Origin: Chitinophaga agrisoli
Lineage (GTDB): Bacteria; Bacteroidota; Bacteroidia; Chitinophagales; Chitinophagaceae
NCBI RefSeq assembly: GCF_008386695.1
Contig: NZ_VUOC01000002.1
Span: 1,108,481-1,172,480, forward strand
Direction of reading: 5' to 3'
DNA length: 64,000 nucleotides
Part shown: one piece after another, positions 51,416 through 59,270 of the stretch
Numbering within the stretch: position 1 is the stretch's first letter
Layout of the letters: each line of letters opens with the position of its first letter
Notes under the pieces: generated by a model
The model's input: the letters and a program-made list of their open reading frames with translations, nothing else
Told to the model about the DNA's origin: nothing
Databases searched by the model: none
Translations under genes and position numbers: made by a program

Positions 51416-53308
51416 TTAATCAATATTAACGATCGCCGTTCTTGGGTATGTAACATTATACTTCAGCTGCTGCTTTTCCTCCGCGGCCGGCTGCAGCACC
51501 ATCTTCCAGGTAAGCATTTGGGTAGATTCCTCCAATTGTCCGTTACCATAACTGATACCGGAAATATCCATGGCTGCATTGCTGCTGATGGGCAGCTGAT
51601 CTTGTATAGTTATGCTGATAGGCGCCTGCTTGTTATTCTTAACGCTTAAATTCCAGGCGCGGGCTACGGTGATATTCTTGCCTAAAAAGCGCTTACGGCT
51701 GTAATCTTTTTCCATAGTGCGGCTTACGCTTACCTGGTTATCCCTGCCCAGGGAGATCAGCAGCGTATCGCGGGAAGATTGCAGGTCCAGCAGTGATTTG
51801 CCCAGGTAAGTGTCTTCATAAAAAACACTGGCTTCTCCTTCTAACAGGTTCAGCGATTCCCAGTCTGTAATGCCGGCCACCAGGAACGCCGCTTTCTGCA
51901 ATTTGGGCACCGCATAATATTCATAACTGGCAGGCACTTCCAGTTCTTTTACGCCTACGGTATAGGGCTTGCCATCCGGCTCAATGGTATAGGGAATGGG
52001 AATATCGTAATAGAAAGTAGTGGGTGTGTATTGCTCGCTTACATCCGGGATGGTATTGGCGGAGGCTTTGCGTGTAACGTTAGCTTTTTTCTCAAATGTA
52101 TCTGCTTCCGCGCCAGACAGCCTGCCCTCCCCTGATACGCCATACCCTACTACCACCACTTCATCCAGATGTCTTTCATCCACCTGTAGTCCCACCTGCA
52201 AAAATCCACCGCTGCTTGGGATCTCTTTACTCATATACCCTATATAGGAAAACACAAGCGTTTGCTCTCTTCCTGTTGATGGCAGATCAAAATAACCACC
52301 CGCATCTGTAACGGTGCCTAAGGTAGAGCCCTTTACTTTTATAGAGGCGCCCGGCAGGGGTGAGCCCCTCTCGTCTGTTACGCGGCCTTTTATCTCATTA
52401 CTGCTGAGTGTACGCTGTATTTCCCTTACCCTGCTCAGCTCATCATAACTGCTATAGGTACGCAGGTACCAGGGCTGCAGCAGCGGCCGCACATTGCCCT
52501 CATCCGGATTACCGGTGCTTAGCTGCAGTTTCACCTTGTTCCATACCTCGCCGCATTGCTGGAATACTTTGGCTTTAAACGTGATATCCAGCGGATGTGA
52601 TATATCCTTTACCCGGATATCATAAGAGGGCAGCCAGCCCGCATTCTTTACCAGGTAACTTACCGTGCATTTACCGGTGGCCGCCGTTTTGGACAACACA
52701 TCCAGGATAATATCGCTGGTAGCTGTTTGCTGCTGGTTATGCAGGGCGGCCAGTTGTTTACTGATCTTTAGTTTTTCTTCTTCTAAGAGCCGGATCCGCT
52801 GTTTAATATCCAGCTGTTTTTCCAGCACCTCTGCCAACCGCTGGCGTTGCAGGTCCAGGACCTCTTTCAGATCCGCGGCCTTAATCCCATTGGTACTGCC
52901 GCCTATATCCTGGTTCTTACCCAGCATGGCTTCCTCCTGCGTATATACCTGCAGGTTGCCCTTCTCATGGGCGAGCTTGTTATCCAGGTCTTCCTGCTGT
53001 TTCAGCAATGCGGCTATCTCTTCACGCTGCTGCTGTTCCCGGATGAAATTAGGCTGATAGGATACAGATAACAACGTAACATTGCCTTCCATTTTTACCT
53101 GTATGCTTTTTTCCTCCACATCGGGGGATATAGCGGAGAATATAACTTTATTATTACCGGGTGTTAAGGTGTACTGCATGCTGCGGGTCACCTGCGCCCC
53201 TTTCAGGAAAATGGTCACCTGGTCAATAGCGCTGGTTGTTTTAGAAGCAGTTTGCGCGTAGCTGTGGTGTAGTGTCAGCAACAGTGGGAGTAAATAGGCA
53301 AATCGCAT
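51416..53308 (-). CDS. DUF4139 (MuiA-like) protein with inserted SusC-type regulatory domain
   Basis: A 630-residue secreted protein with a signal peptide (~1-18, HHSYAQ). The N-terminal DUF4140 domain (~28-125, VTIFLKGAQVTRSMQYTLTP) is followed by a coiled coil, then DUF4139 (~205 onward, AGWLPSYDIRVKDISHPLDI), ending in QLKYNVTYPRTAIVNID. Within DUF4139, at ~305-395, is a carboxypeptidase D regulatory-like domain (IKGRVTDERGSPLPGASIKV ... VFSYIGYMSKEI) followed by LDEVVVVGYG, the hallmark of SusC plug N-termini. The family's role is poorly defined; the MuiA name comes from suppression of mucoidy. The protein is probably surface- or periplasm-located. Confidence 0.87.
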   Translation of the reverse strand: MRFAYLLPLLLTLHHSYAQTASKTTSAIDQVTIFLKGAQVTRSMQYTLTPGNNKVIFSAISPDVEEKSIQVKMEGNVTLLSVSYQPNFIREQQQREEIAALLKQQEDLDNKLAHEKGNLQVYTQEEAMLGKNQDIGGSTNGIKAADLKEVLDLQRQRLAEVLEKQLDIKQRIRLLEEEKLKISKQLAALHNQQQTATSDIILDVLSKTAATGKCTVSYLVKNAGWLPSYDIRVKDISHPLDITFKAKVFQQCGEVWNKVKLQLSTGNPDEGNVRPLLQPWYLRTYSSYDELSRVREIQRTLSSNEIKGRVTDERGSPLPGASIKVKGSTLGTVTDAGGYFDLPSTGREQTLVFSYIGYMSKEIPSSGGFLQVGLQVDERHLDEVVVVGYGVSGEGRLSGAEADTFEKKANVTRKASANTIPDVSEQYTPTTFYYDIPIPYTIEPDGKPYTVGVKELEVPASYEYYAVPKLQKAAFLVAGITDWESLNLLEGEASVFYEDTYLGKSLLDLQSSRDTLLISLGRDNQVSVSRTMEKDYSRKRFLGKNITVARAWNLSVKNNKQAPISITIQDQLPISSNAAMDISGISYGNGQLEESTQMLTWKMVLQPAAEEKQQLKYNVTYPRTAIVNID

Positions 53309-53410
53309 ATGTTAGAGTTTTGTGAAAGATGCAGCGGAAGGGGTGTTTTCCATAAAATTGCATAAAAATCATGTAAATAACTCTTAATCAGTCATTAACG
53401 AAACACCTAA

Positions 53411-54088
53411 TTACAATTTCCGGCTCACCACTATTTCCCTTTTCCCCGGCGGACCGGGCTGTTTTGTTACCTGTAAGCCCGCTGACTGCATGGCCCTTCT
53501 TACCACACCTTTACTACAATAAGTAACCAGCGCAGCTCCGGGATACATACGCGCAGCCAGATGCTCAAATACGGCAGGGCTCCACAGCTCCGGTTGTATC
53601 TCCGGCGCAAAAGCGTCAAAATAAATAAGATGATACTGTTTTGTTACCGGGGCGGACAGGTATTGCGCTAATGACAGCTGTCTTTTATAGAGCGTAAATA
53701 AAGGATGCAGGCCCATTTCCTGTTCCCAGGGCGCTTCATGTAAGCTAACCAGGTTACAGTTGGTGGCAGGTATATTTAATAAACTGTCATAGTTCAATGC
53801 CTGTACTTCTGCTGCTGATAAGGGATACAGCTCTACCGTCTCATAATATACCGGCTGCTGAGCGGCAATAACTTCCTGTAAGGTGAGGAGCGCATTGAGC
53901 CCCGTACCAAAACCCATTTCAAATATATGCAGGCAGGTATGCTGCTGCAGAAGCGGGCGCAAACCAGCCTGTATAAATATATGCATGCTCTCCTGCAATG
54001 CGCCATGGGTGCTATGATAAGTAACTTTTGTACCGGACAGGCCAATAGTATGGGATCCGTCATCCGTTAACTGTATGTGCCGTTCCAT
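53411..54088 (-). CDS. mnmD: tRNA 5-methylaminomethyl-2-thiouridine methyltransferase
   Basis: A 225-residue SAM-dependent methyltransferase of the DUF752/MnmD family. The SAM-binding motif is EMGFGTGLNALLTLQ (~56-70), and the family block YFDAFAPEIQPELWSP (~155-170) is followed by MYPGAALVTYCSKGVVRRAM. It converts the nm5s2U wobble base to mnm5s2U in tRNA. The oxidase half of E. coli MnmC is absent, as usual for stand-alone MnmD. It is a housekeeping gene with no functional tie to its neighbours. Confidence 0.9.
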   Translation of the reverse strand: MERHIQLTDDGSHTIGLSGTKVTYHSTHGALQESMHIFIQAGLRPLLQQHTCLHIFEMGFGTGLNALLTLQEVIAAQQPVYYETVELYPLSAAEVQALNYDSLLNIPATNCNLVSLHEAPWEQEMGLHPLFTLYKRQLSLAQYLSAPVTKQYHLIYFDAFAPEIQPELWSPAVFEHLAARMYPGAALVTYCSKGVVRRAMQSAGLQVTKQPGPPGKREIVVSRKL

Positions 54089-54375
54089 GATGCAAATATA
54101 ATAGTCCGCAGCATGCTACGCAGTTGCATACACGGCACAAAAATGTGGACACAGTCAACAAGGAAACAGGGGGATTGGGTGTAGCTTCTACAAAAAGCTA
54201 TGTTAAAAACAGGTTGGCATAAAAAAGAACAACTTTTTTAAACCCTTACCAGCAAAGGGTCGTAGGGTATTTTAACAAAACGTTTTCGATTTTGTGCAGG
54301 GTTTTTGTCTTTTCTACTGGCATTACCAGAAGTATGGTTCACTTCAAAATTCGTTAACCATAAAATTGAAAAACA

Positions 54376-55077
54376 ATGAGAACACAAATGTTGAGATTCG
54401 GCCTTATTGCTGGCGTAGGAGCATTACTGCTTACACAAGTAAACGCCAAGACTGTCATGAGCGCAAACAAATTGTCCGGCGACACTGCATCCGTTGCCAA
54501 TGACACCGCCTTTCTGAAAGGAGACACCGCTGCTTTCGCTAAGGACACCGCGTTCTTTGCAATGGACACAGCCGCTATGTCAAGCGACACCGCTATGTTT
54601 GCAGCTGATACTGCAGCATTTGCGAAAGACACTGCAATGTTCGCAGCTGACACCGCCACTTTCAAAGCTGACACTGCTTTTGCAGTAGATACAGCAGCTT
54701 TTGCAAAAGATACTGCTCTTTTCAGTAAAGACACCGCTGCTTTTGCACATGACACCGCATTCTTTAAAGACACCGCCTCTTTTGTAGTGGACACCGCTGC
54801 TGCCAGGGACACCGCTGCTTTTGCCCGGAAGGATACTGCCTTCTTTGCAAAAGACACCGCCCTGTTTAGCAAAGACACCGCCACTATGCGCGATACTGCC
54901 ACTTTTGTAAAGGATACTGCTTCCTTTGCTAAAGATACGGCCACTATGCGCCGCGACACAGCTGTTATCCGTGATACCACTGCAGCGCAGCAGGTAGATA
55001 CAGCCGCCACAAAGAAACATGCTAAGCACAAGGGGATGAAGGATGCCAAACCAAAGAAAGACACCACGCAGCAGTAA
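54376..55077 (+). CDS. Secreted DTA-heptad repeat protein
   Basis: The 233-residue product begins with a signal peptide (MRTQMLRFGLIAGVGALLLT, cleavage near VNA). Then about 24 repeats follow, nearly all of the form DTAxFxx (DTAAFAK, DTAMFAA, DTALFSK), with some 6- and 8-residue variants, ending in a lysine/histidine-rich tail (KKHAKHKGMKDAKPKKD). Alanine at regular spacing and one acidic and one basic residue per unit suggest a long amphipathic helix or Ala-type coiled coil. I do not recognise a family. The signal peptide, start position and following terminator support it being a real gene. Frames on the opposite strand through the same repeats are considered artefacts. Confidence 0.7.
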   Translation: MRTQMLRFGLIAGVGALLLTQVNAKTVMSANKLSGDTASVANDTAFLKGDTAAFAKDTAFFAMDTAAMSSDTAMFAADTAAFAKDTAMFAADTATFKADTAFAVDTAAFAKDTALFSKDTAAFAHDTAFFKDTASFVVDTAAARDTAAFARKDTAFFAKDTALFSKDTATMRDTATFVKDTASFAKDTATMRRDTAVIRDTTAAQQVDTAATKKHAKHKGMKDAKPKKDTTQQ

Positions 55078-55125
55078 CCTGAAAAGGTAACTGTAGCAAT
55101 AAAGTGTAAAGGTATTTTCCTCCGG

Positions 55126-55153
55126 AAAGGCAGTGTATAACACTGCCTTTTTT
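55126..55153 (+). terminator. Intrinsic terminator of the DTA-repeat gene
   Basis: GGCAGTG (55129-55135) and CACTGCC (55141-55147) form a perfect stem with a five-base loop, flanked by AAA upstream and TTTTTT downstream. It is a textbook terminator for the plus-strand repeat gene and may also end the convergent EamA transcript. Confidence 0.9.
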
Positions 55154-55157
55154 CTTT

Positions 55158-56087
55158 TTATGCCTTGGCCAGTTTATAATTAGGCACATTCGTTAATAAC
55201 ACGCCTGCCAGTATTATCAGCAGCGCCATGATCTGCAGCCAGGTGATCTGTTCATTGGCGAAGATCCAGCCAACAAATACCGCCACTACCGGGTTCACAT
55301 AAGTATGCGTGCTTACCAGCGCCGGCGGCCGTATGGTGATCAGCCAGGTAAAAGCCATATAAGCCACCAGCGATCCCATGGTAATAAGGTATAAAAGCCC
55401 GCCCCATGCGGCAACAGGTACTGCCGCAATGGAGAAGCCGGACCACTCGCCGGTAAATGCCGCGGTCAGCCCGCTAAAGAGGCCCGCAGCCAATAGCTGC
55501 AGGCCGGTTGTCAGGGTATTGGAATGGCTGTGATCAATTTTATTTTTTGCATATAAAGAGCCTACCACCCACAGAATGGCGCCCAGCAACAATACCAGGT
55601 TACCAATAAGCAACATGGCCCCATCATTTGTTTGTTGCGTACTGCCGCTGGTATAGTGGAAGAACAATAACATACCCGCAAAACCTACCAACAACCCCGT
55701 AAGTACCCAACGGTTCGAGAAATAGTTACCCCATTGCTTTTTATCCAGCAATACAAAGAAGAAAGGCTCTGTAGCCATTATGATGGCCGCATAACCGGAG
55801 TTAACATACTGCTCTGCCCAGGTAACCAGCCCGGTGCCGCCTACCAGCATTAAAATACCGCTTACGGAACTGTTGCCAATCACCGCAAGCGAGGGCAGCT
55901 TTTCACCCCGCAGTAAACACCAGGATATTAAAAGGGTACCGGCAATAATGCCGCGGAAGGCCGTTAGCACAAACGGCGGAAAACCCTGCAGGCCAAAGGC
56001 AATTGCCATATAAGTAGTGCCCCAGATGATATAGATGGCAATAAATGCCAGGACTACCAGCCATTGAGGCGATGCTTCAGTTCTCAT
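55158..56087 (-). CDS. EamA-family (DMT) transporter
   Basis: A 309-residue inner-membrane protein with ten hydrophobic segments in two homologous halves. The first half opens WLVVLAFIAIYIIWGTTYMA and the second contains GAILWVVGSLYAKNK; the last helix ends in LLIILAGVLLTNVP. These are the EamA signatures of drug/metabolite exporters such as YedA/RhaT-like proteins. The substrate cannot be predicted. It is transcribed divergently from the CGNR-type regulator gene over a 139-base region with three operator-like words, so that regulator may control it. Confidence 0.9.
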   Translation of the reverse strand: MRTEASPQWLVVLAFIAIYIIWGTTYMAIAFGLQGFPPFVLTAFRGIIAGTLLISWCLLRGEKLPSLAVIGNSSVSGILMLVGGTGLVTWAEQYVNSGYAAIIMATEPFFFVLLDKKQWGNYFSNRWVLTGLLVGFAGMLLFFHYTSGSTQQTNDGAMLLIGNLVLLLGAILWVVGSLYAKNKIDHSHSNTLTTGLQLLAAGLFSGLTAAFTGEWSGFSIAAVPVAAWGGLLYLITMGSLVAYMAFTWLITIRPPALVSTHTYVNPVVAVFVGWIFANEQITWLQIMALLIILAGVLLTNVPNYKLAKA

Positions 56088-56125
56088 ACAGATGACGGTT
56101 AGGTTCGGTGATCAACACAATTACT

Positions 56126-56196
56126 ACCAGTAAAATAAGCTTTACTGGTGTAAATGTACATCATTCTTTCTTACCACCAAAAGTATTTTTACTGGT
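56126..56196. promoter_or_regulatory. Divergent promoter region with three TTTACTGGT operator-like words
   Basis: The word TTTACTGGT occurs at 56141-56149 and 56188-56196, and in reverse complement at 56126-56134; the first two form an inverted repeat with a 6-base centre. A perfect minus-strand -7 box TACTTTTG lies at 56178-56185, about 91 bases before the EamA start codon. The third word sits in the spacer just upstream of that box. This layout suits repression of eamA by the adjacent CGNR-type protein. Confidence 0.6.
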
Positions 56197-56226
56197 AAAA
56201 ATGCTGTATCTTTCGTTTCGTAATTT

Positions 56227-56892
56227 ATGAGCAAAGAGAGAAACATAGCCAACCTGCCCCTTGATGGTGGAGCGCTCTGCTTTCACTTCATCAACACCGT
56301 TGACTCCTGGCGGGATGAGCCCCGGCATGAATACTTGGATAGTTATGCCACCGTGCTGGAATGGAGCCATAAAGTGAACATCCTCACCACAAAAAGGATT
56401 GCGGATCTGCGGCAGTATGCCGCCGGTCACCCCGGAGCGGCAGCCGCCGCGCTGGAACAGCTGAAACAGGTAAGGGAAACACTGTACCGCTTTTTTTCCG
56501 CCTTGGCAGAAGGGGAAACAGCTGCCTTACCGGCGGCGGAATTGCAGGCATTTAATACGGCGCTGGCCGCCGGCCTGTCCAGGATCCGGTTCACCATAAA
56601 AGCGGCAACCCCACAAAAAGGCGCCCATCTGCAAAAAGACCAATACCCACAGCAAAGCTGGCTGGAGGAAGACACGGACCTGCTGGCCCCCCTGTGGGTG
56701 GTGATGAAATCTGCGTATGATGTCCTCACTATGGAAGATCCTGAACGGATCAAAACCTGTGGCGCCTGCGGCTGGATGTTCCTGGACCAGACCAAGAACA
56801 ATAAACGCCGCTGGTGTAATTTAACCTGCGGCAGCATAGAGAAATCGAAGAAATATTACCAGAGCAGGAAGCATAAAGAAGCGGAACATTAA
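56227..56892 (+). CDS. ABATE/CGNR zinc-finger transcriptional regulator
   Basis: A 221-residue protein. The N-terminal ligand-sensing ABATE region is at ~10-130 (GALCFHFINTVDSWRDEPRH and following). The C-terminal zinc finger is CGACGWMFLDQTKNNKRRWC, followed by CGSIEKSKKYYQSRK, i.e. three Cys pairs and the CGxxxKxxxYY tail that defines CGNR proteins. The Asn-Arg of the namesake CGNR motif is replaced by Ser-Ile, a minor variation. Proteins of this family are one-component regulators. It overlaps functionally with the amine oxidase gene 2 bases downstream and faces the EamA exporter gene. Confidence 0.9.
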   Translation: MSKERNIANLPLDGGALCFHFINTVDSWRDEPRHEYLDSYATVLEWSHKVNILTTKRIADLRQYAAGHPGAAAAALEQLKQVRETLYRFFSALAEGETAALPAAELQAFNTALAAGLSRIRFTIKAATPQKGAHLQKDQYPQQSWLEEDTDLLAPLWVVMKSAYDVLTMEDPERIKTCGACGWMFLDQTKNNKRRWCNLTCGSIEKSKKYYQSRKHKEAEH

Positions 56893-56894
56893 CT

Positions 56895-58169
56895 ATGGCA
56901 ACAACACTTATCATTGGCGCAGGAGCGGCAGGCCTGATGGCCGCCAGGGAACTGACAAAAGCCGGCAGGCAGGTAATATTGCTCGAGGCGCGTGACCATA
57001 TAGGCGGCCGCATGCACGGGCATACCGGCGCTGAATTCGTGCACGGCGACCTTCCGGTAACCATTGGATTATTACAGGAAGCCGGCATCCCTTATAACGC
57101 TATTACCGGCGTTATGTGGCAATATGTTAACGGACAGCTATCCCCGGTGGAAGATTGGATCATCCCCCACTGGCCAGACTTTGTAAAAGCGTTGCGTTCG
57201 CTGCAACAGGATATGCCGCTACAGGATTTCCTTACACAATATTTCCCCGAAGATAAATATGCCGACTTACGCGATATGGTGCTCCGTTATGCCTGCGGTT
57301 ATGATACCGCCGAACCGGCAGATGCGAGTACAATGGCCATGCGCGAAGAATGGCTCTCTGAAAAGGATGCGGAACAATACCGCATTGTTGGCGGATATGA
57401 CCGGCTAACCGCCTTCCTGGAGGCAGACATCCGTACAGGTGGCGGCGTGATCAAATGCCAAACGGTTGTAAAGGAACTGCATTGGCAGCCAGGGCAGGTG
57501 ACCGCCGTAGCTACAGATGGGCTACAATACAACGCCCAGCATGCCATCATCACCCTGCCCTTTGGCGTATTACAAGCGCCCGCAGGCGCGCCGGGCAGCG
57601 TGCAGTTTGTGCCTGCGCTACCGGCACAGCAGGCCGCTGCCCAACAAATGGGCATGGGCGGCGTGATCAAGATCTTACTGCATTTCCAAAAAGCTTTCTG
57701 GGAAGAACATCCCGTAGGCGATGATGGCTCGCCTACGCCAGACCTGTCTATGATCTTTTCCAAAGAAGCCGTACCTACCTGGTGGACACAGCAGCCGGAA
57801 AGATCCACGCTGCTCACCGGCTGGCTGGGGGGCCCCCCGGCCCGGGAATTAAAAGACGCCAGCACTGAACACATTTTGCAGATGGCCCTGGCTTCACTGG
57901 GCGCTATCTTTAACATGCCCGTTACTGCTTTACAATCATTGCTGCAAAGCCACGATATCATTAACTGGACCGCGGATCCCTTTACCAGGGGCTCCTACAC
58001 CTACCCTACCGTACAAACCAAAGCCGCGCTGCCGGTGTTAAGCGCACCCGTAGCGAATACGCTTTATTTTGCAGGAGAAGGGTTTTATGAAGGCCCGGAA
58101 ATGGGCACGGTAGAAGCAGCGCTGACAAGCGGGAAAGCAATAGCCGGCAAGATCTGTGAGCTGGTTTGA
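56895..58169 (+). CDS. Flavin-containing amine oxidase
   Basis: A 424-residue FAD enzyme. The dinucleotide-binding motif IIGAGAAGLMAARELTKAG lies at ~6-24, followed by LLEARDHIGGRMHG, the second amine-oxidase signature. The C-terminal FAD block is TLYFAGEGFYEGPEMGTVEAAL (~394-415). No signal peptide is present, so it is cytoplasmic. Substrates of this family include polyamines, tyramine and L-amino acids, and the sequence does not decide between them. The gene follows the CGNR gene by 2 bases, which suggests translational coupling and control of this enzyme by the regulator. Confidence 0.88.
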   Translation: MATTLIIGAGAAGLMAARELTKAGRQVILLEARDHIGGRMHGHTGAEFVHGDLPVTIGLLQEAGIPYNAITGVMWQYVNGQLSPVEDWIIPHWPDFVKALRSLQQDMPLQDFLTQYFPEDKYADLRDMVLRYACGYDTAEPADASTMAMREEWLSEKDAEQYRIVGGYDRLTAFLEADIRTGGGVIKCQTVVKELHWQPGQVTAVATDGLQYNAQHAIITLPFGVLQAPAGAPGSVQFVPALPAQQAAAQQMGMGGVIKILLHFQKAFWEEHPVGDDGSPTPDLSMIFSKEAVPTWWTQQPERSTLLTGWLGGPPARELKDASTEHILQMALASLGAIFNMPVTALQSLLQSHDIINWTADPFTRGSYTYPTVQTKAALPVLSAPVANTLYFAGEGFYEGPEMGTVEAALTSGKAIAGKICELV

Positions 58170-58209
58170 TCAGCAACGCATATTATCCATTATATACAAT
58201 TACCAACCT

Positions 58210-58773
58210 ATGTTACAAACGCTCTCACAACCCTGGCCCTGGTATATAGCCGGACCACTGATAGGGTTGATCGTACCGGCTTTATTGCTCCTGGGCAACA
58301 AAAGCTTTGGTGTTTCCGCTAACCTGCGGCATATCTGTGCAGCCTGTTTACCAGCCAACATTCCCTTTTTTAGCTACGACTGGAAAAAAGAAAGCTGGAA
58401 CCTCTTCTTTATAGCCGGTATTGCTATCGGCGCTTTCCTGGCCACTTACGGACTCGCCAATCCGCAGCCCATACAGGTGCATCCTGCCCTGGTCCGCGAG
58501 CTGGGCGGTTATGGTATACATGATTACAGCAATATCATCCCACAAGAGCTGTTCAATTTTAGTTCACTGCTTAGCATACACGGTTTTATCATTATTGCTA
58601 TTGGCGGCTTCCTGGTAGGATTTGGTACCCGTTATGCCGGCGGCTGCACCTCCGGGCATGCTATTATGGGGTTGGCTACCCTGCAATGGCCATCGCTGGT
58701 AGCCACCTGCTGTTTTATGGCCGGTGGATTTTTTATGGCAAATGTCATCCTCCCATTTATACTTCAACTGTAA
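58210..58773 (+). CDS. YeeE/YedE-family transporter subunit 1
   Basis: The preferred ATG at 58210 gives 187 residues; a GTG at 58156 inside the amine oxidase gene would add 18 residues unlike a membrane protein start. The protein has about five membrane segments and the family signature [12 protein letters not shown] with the conserved cysteine near residue 145. Such proteins move thiosulfate or other reduced sulfur species across the inner membrane. Together with the next gene it forms the common split YeeE/YedE pair. Confidence 0.85.
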   Translation: MLQTLSQPWPWYIAGPLIGLIVPALLLLGNKSFGVSANLRHICAACLPANIPFFSYDWKKESWNLFFIAGIAIGAFLATYGLANPQPIQVHPALVRELGGYGIHDYSNIIPQELFNFSSLLSIHGFIIIAIGGFLVGFGTRYAGGCTSGHAIMGLATLQWPSLVATCCFMAGGFFMANVILPFILQL

Positions 58774-58776
58774 ACG

Positions 58777-59268
58777 ATGTTCAATACTAATACCGATTTT
58801 GAAGTACAATCACTGGATATCAACGCTATATCCGTAGCAGAGAAAACAACGCATTGGTGGGACCTGCTTAAATATACCGCCATCGGTATGTTACTGGGTG
58901 TGATCTTTATAAAGGGAGAGATCATTTCCTGGTTCCGTATACAGGAAATGTTCCGGCTGCAAAGCTTTCATATGTATGGCGTAATTGGGTCCGCGGTAGC
59001 GGTGGCCGCGTTTTCTGTGTGGCTGATCAAAAGATTTCATATCAAAACTATCCACGGGGAACCGGTGGTATTCTATCCCAAACAATTCAATAAAGGGCAG
59101 GTAATAGGCGGGCTTATCTTCGGGTTTGGCTGGGCGCTCACCGGCGCCTGCCCGGGGCCTTTGTTTGGATTACTGGGGGCGGGCGTGCCTGTGGCGATCG
59201 TGATGATCGTATGCGCCATTGCGGGCACCTGGGTATACGGTTTGCTGCGGGATAAATTACCGCATTAG
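58777..59268 (+). CDS. YeeE/YedE-family (DUF6691-type) transporter subunit 2
   Basis: A 163-residue membrane protein with four hydrophobic segments and the matching half-signature GFGWALTGACPGPLFGLLGAG (conserved cysteine near residue 126). It begins 3 bases after the first subunit's stop codon. The first ~25 residues are polar and cytoplasmic. The pair probably assembles into one sulfur-compound channel; no rhodanese or sulfur dioxygenase gene lies beside it to narrow the substrate. Confidence 0.87.
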   Translation: MFNTNTDFEVQSLDINAISVAEKTTHWWDLLKYTAIGMLLGVIFIKGEIISWFRIQEMFRLQSFHMYGVIGSAVAVAAFSVWLIKRFHIKTIHGEPVVFYPKQFNKGQVIGGLIFGFGWALTGACPGPLFGLLGAGVPVAIVMIVCAIAGTWVYGLLRDKLPH

Positions 59269-59270
59269 CA

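Noticed and set aside
54476-55010. CRISPR-like regular repeats in DNA
   Set aside because: The short repeats are in-frame codons of the DTA heptads with no constant repeat or unique spacers; no cas genes are nearby.
54354-55143. Long open frames on the minus strand opposite the DTA-repeat gene (alanine/serine-rich repeats)
   Set aside because: They mirror the codon repetition of the plus-strand gene, have no signal peptide or start context of their own, and the plus-strand gene has a signal peptide and a matching terminator.
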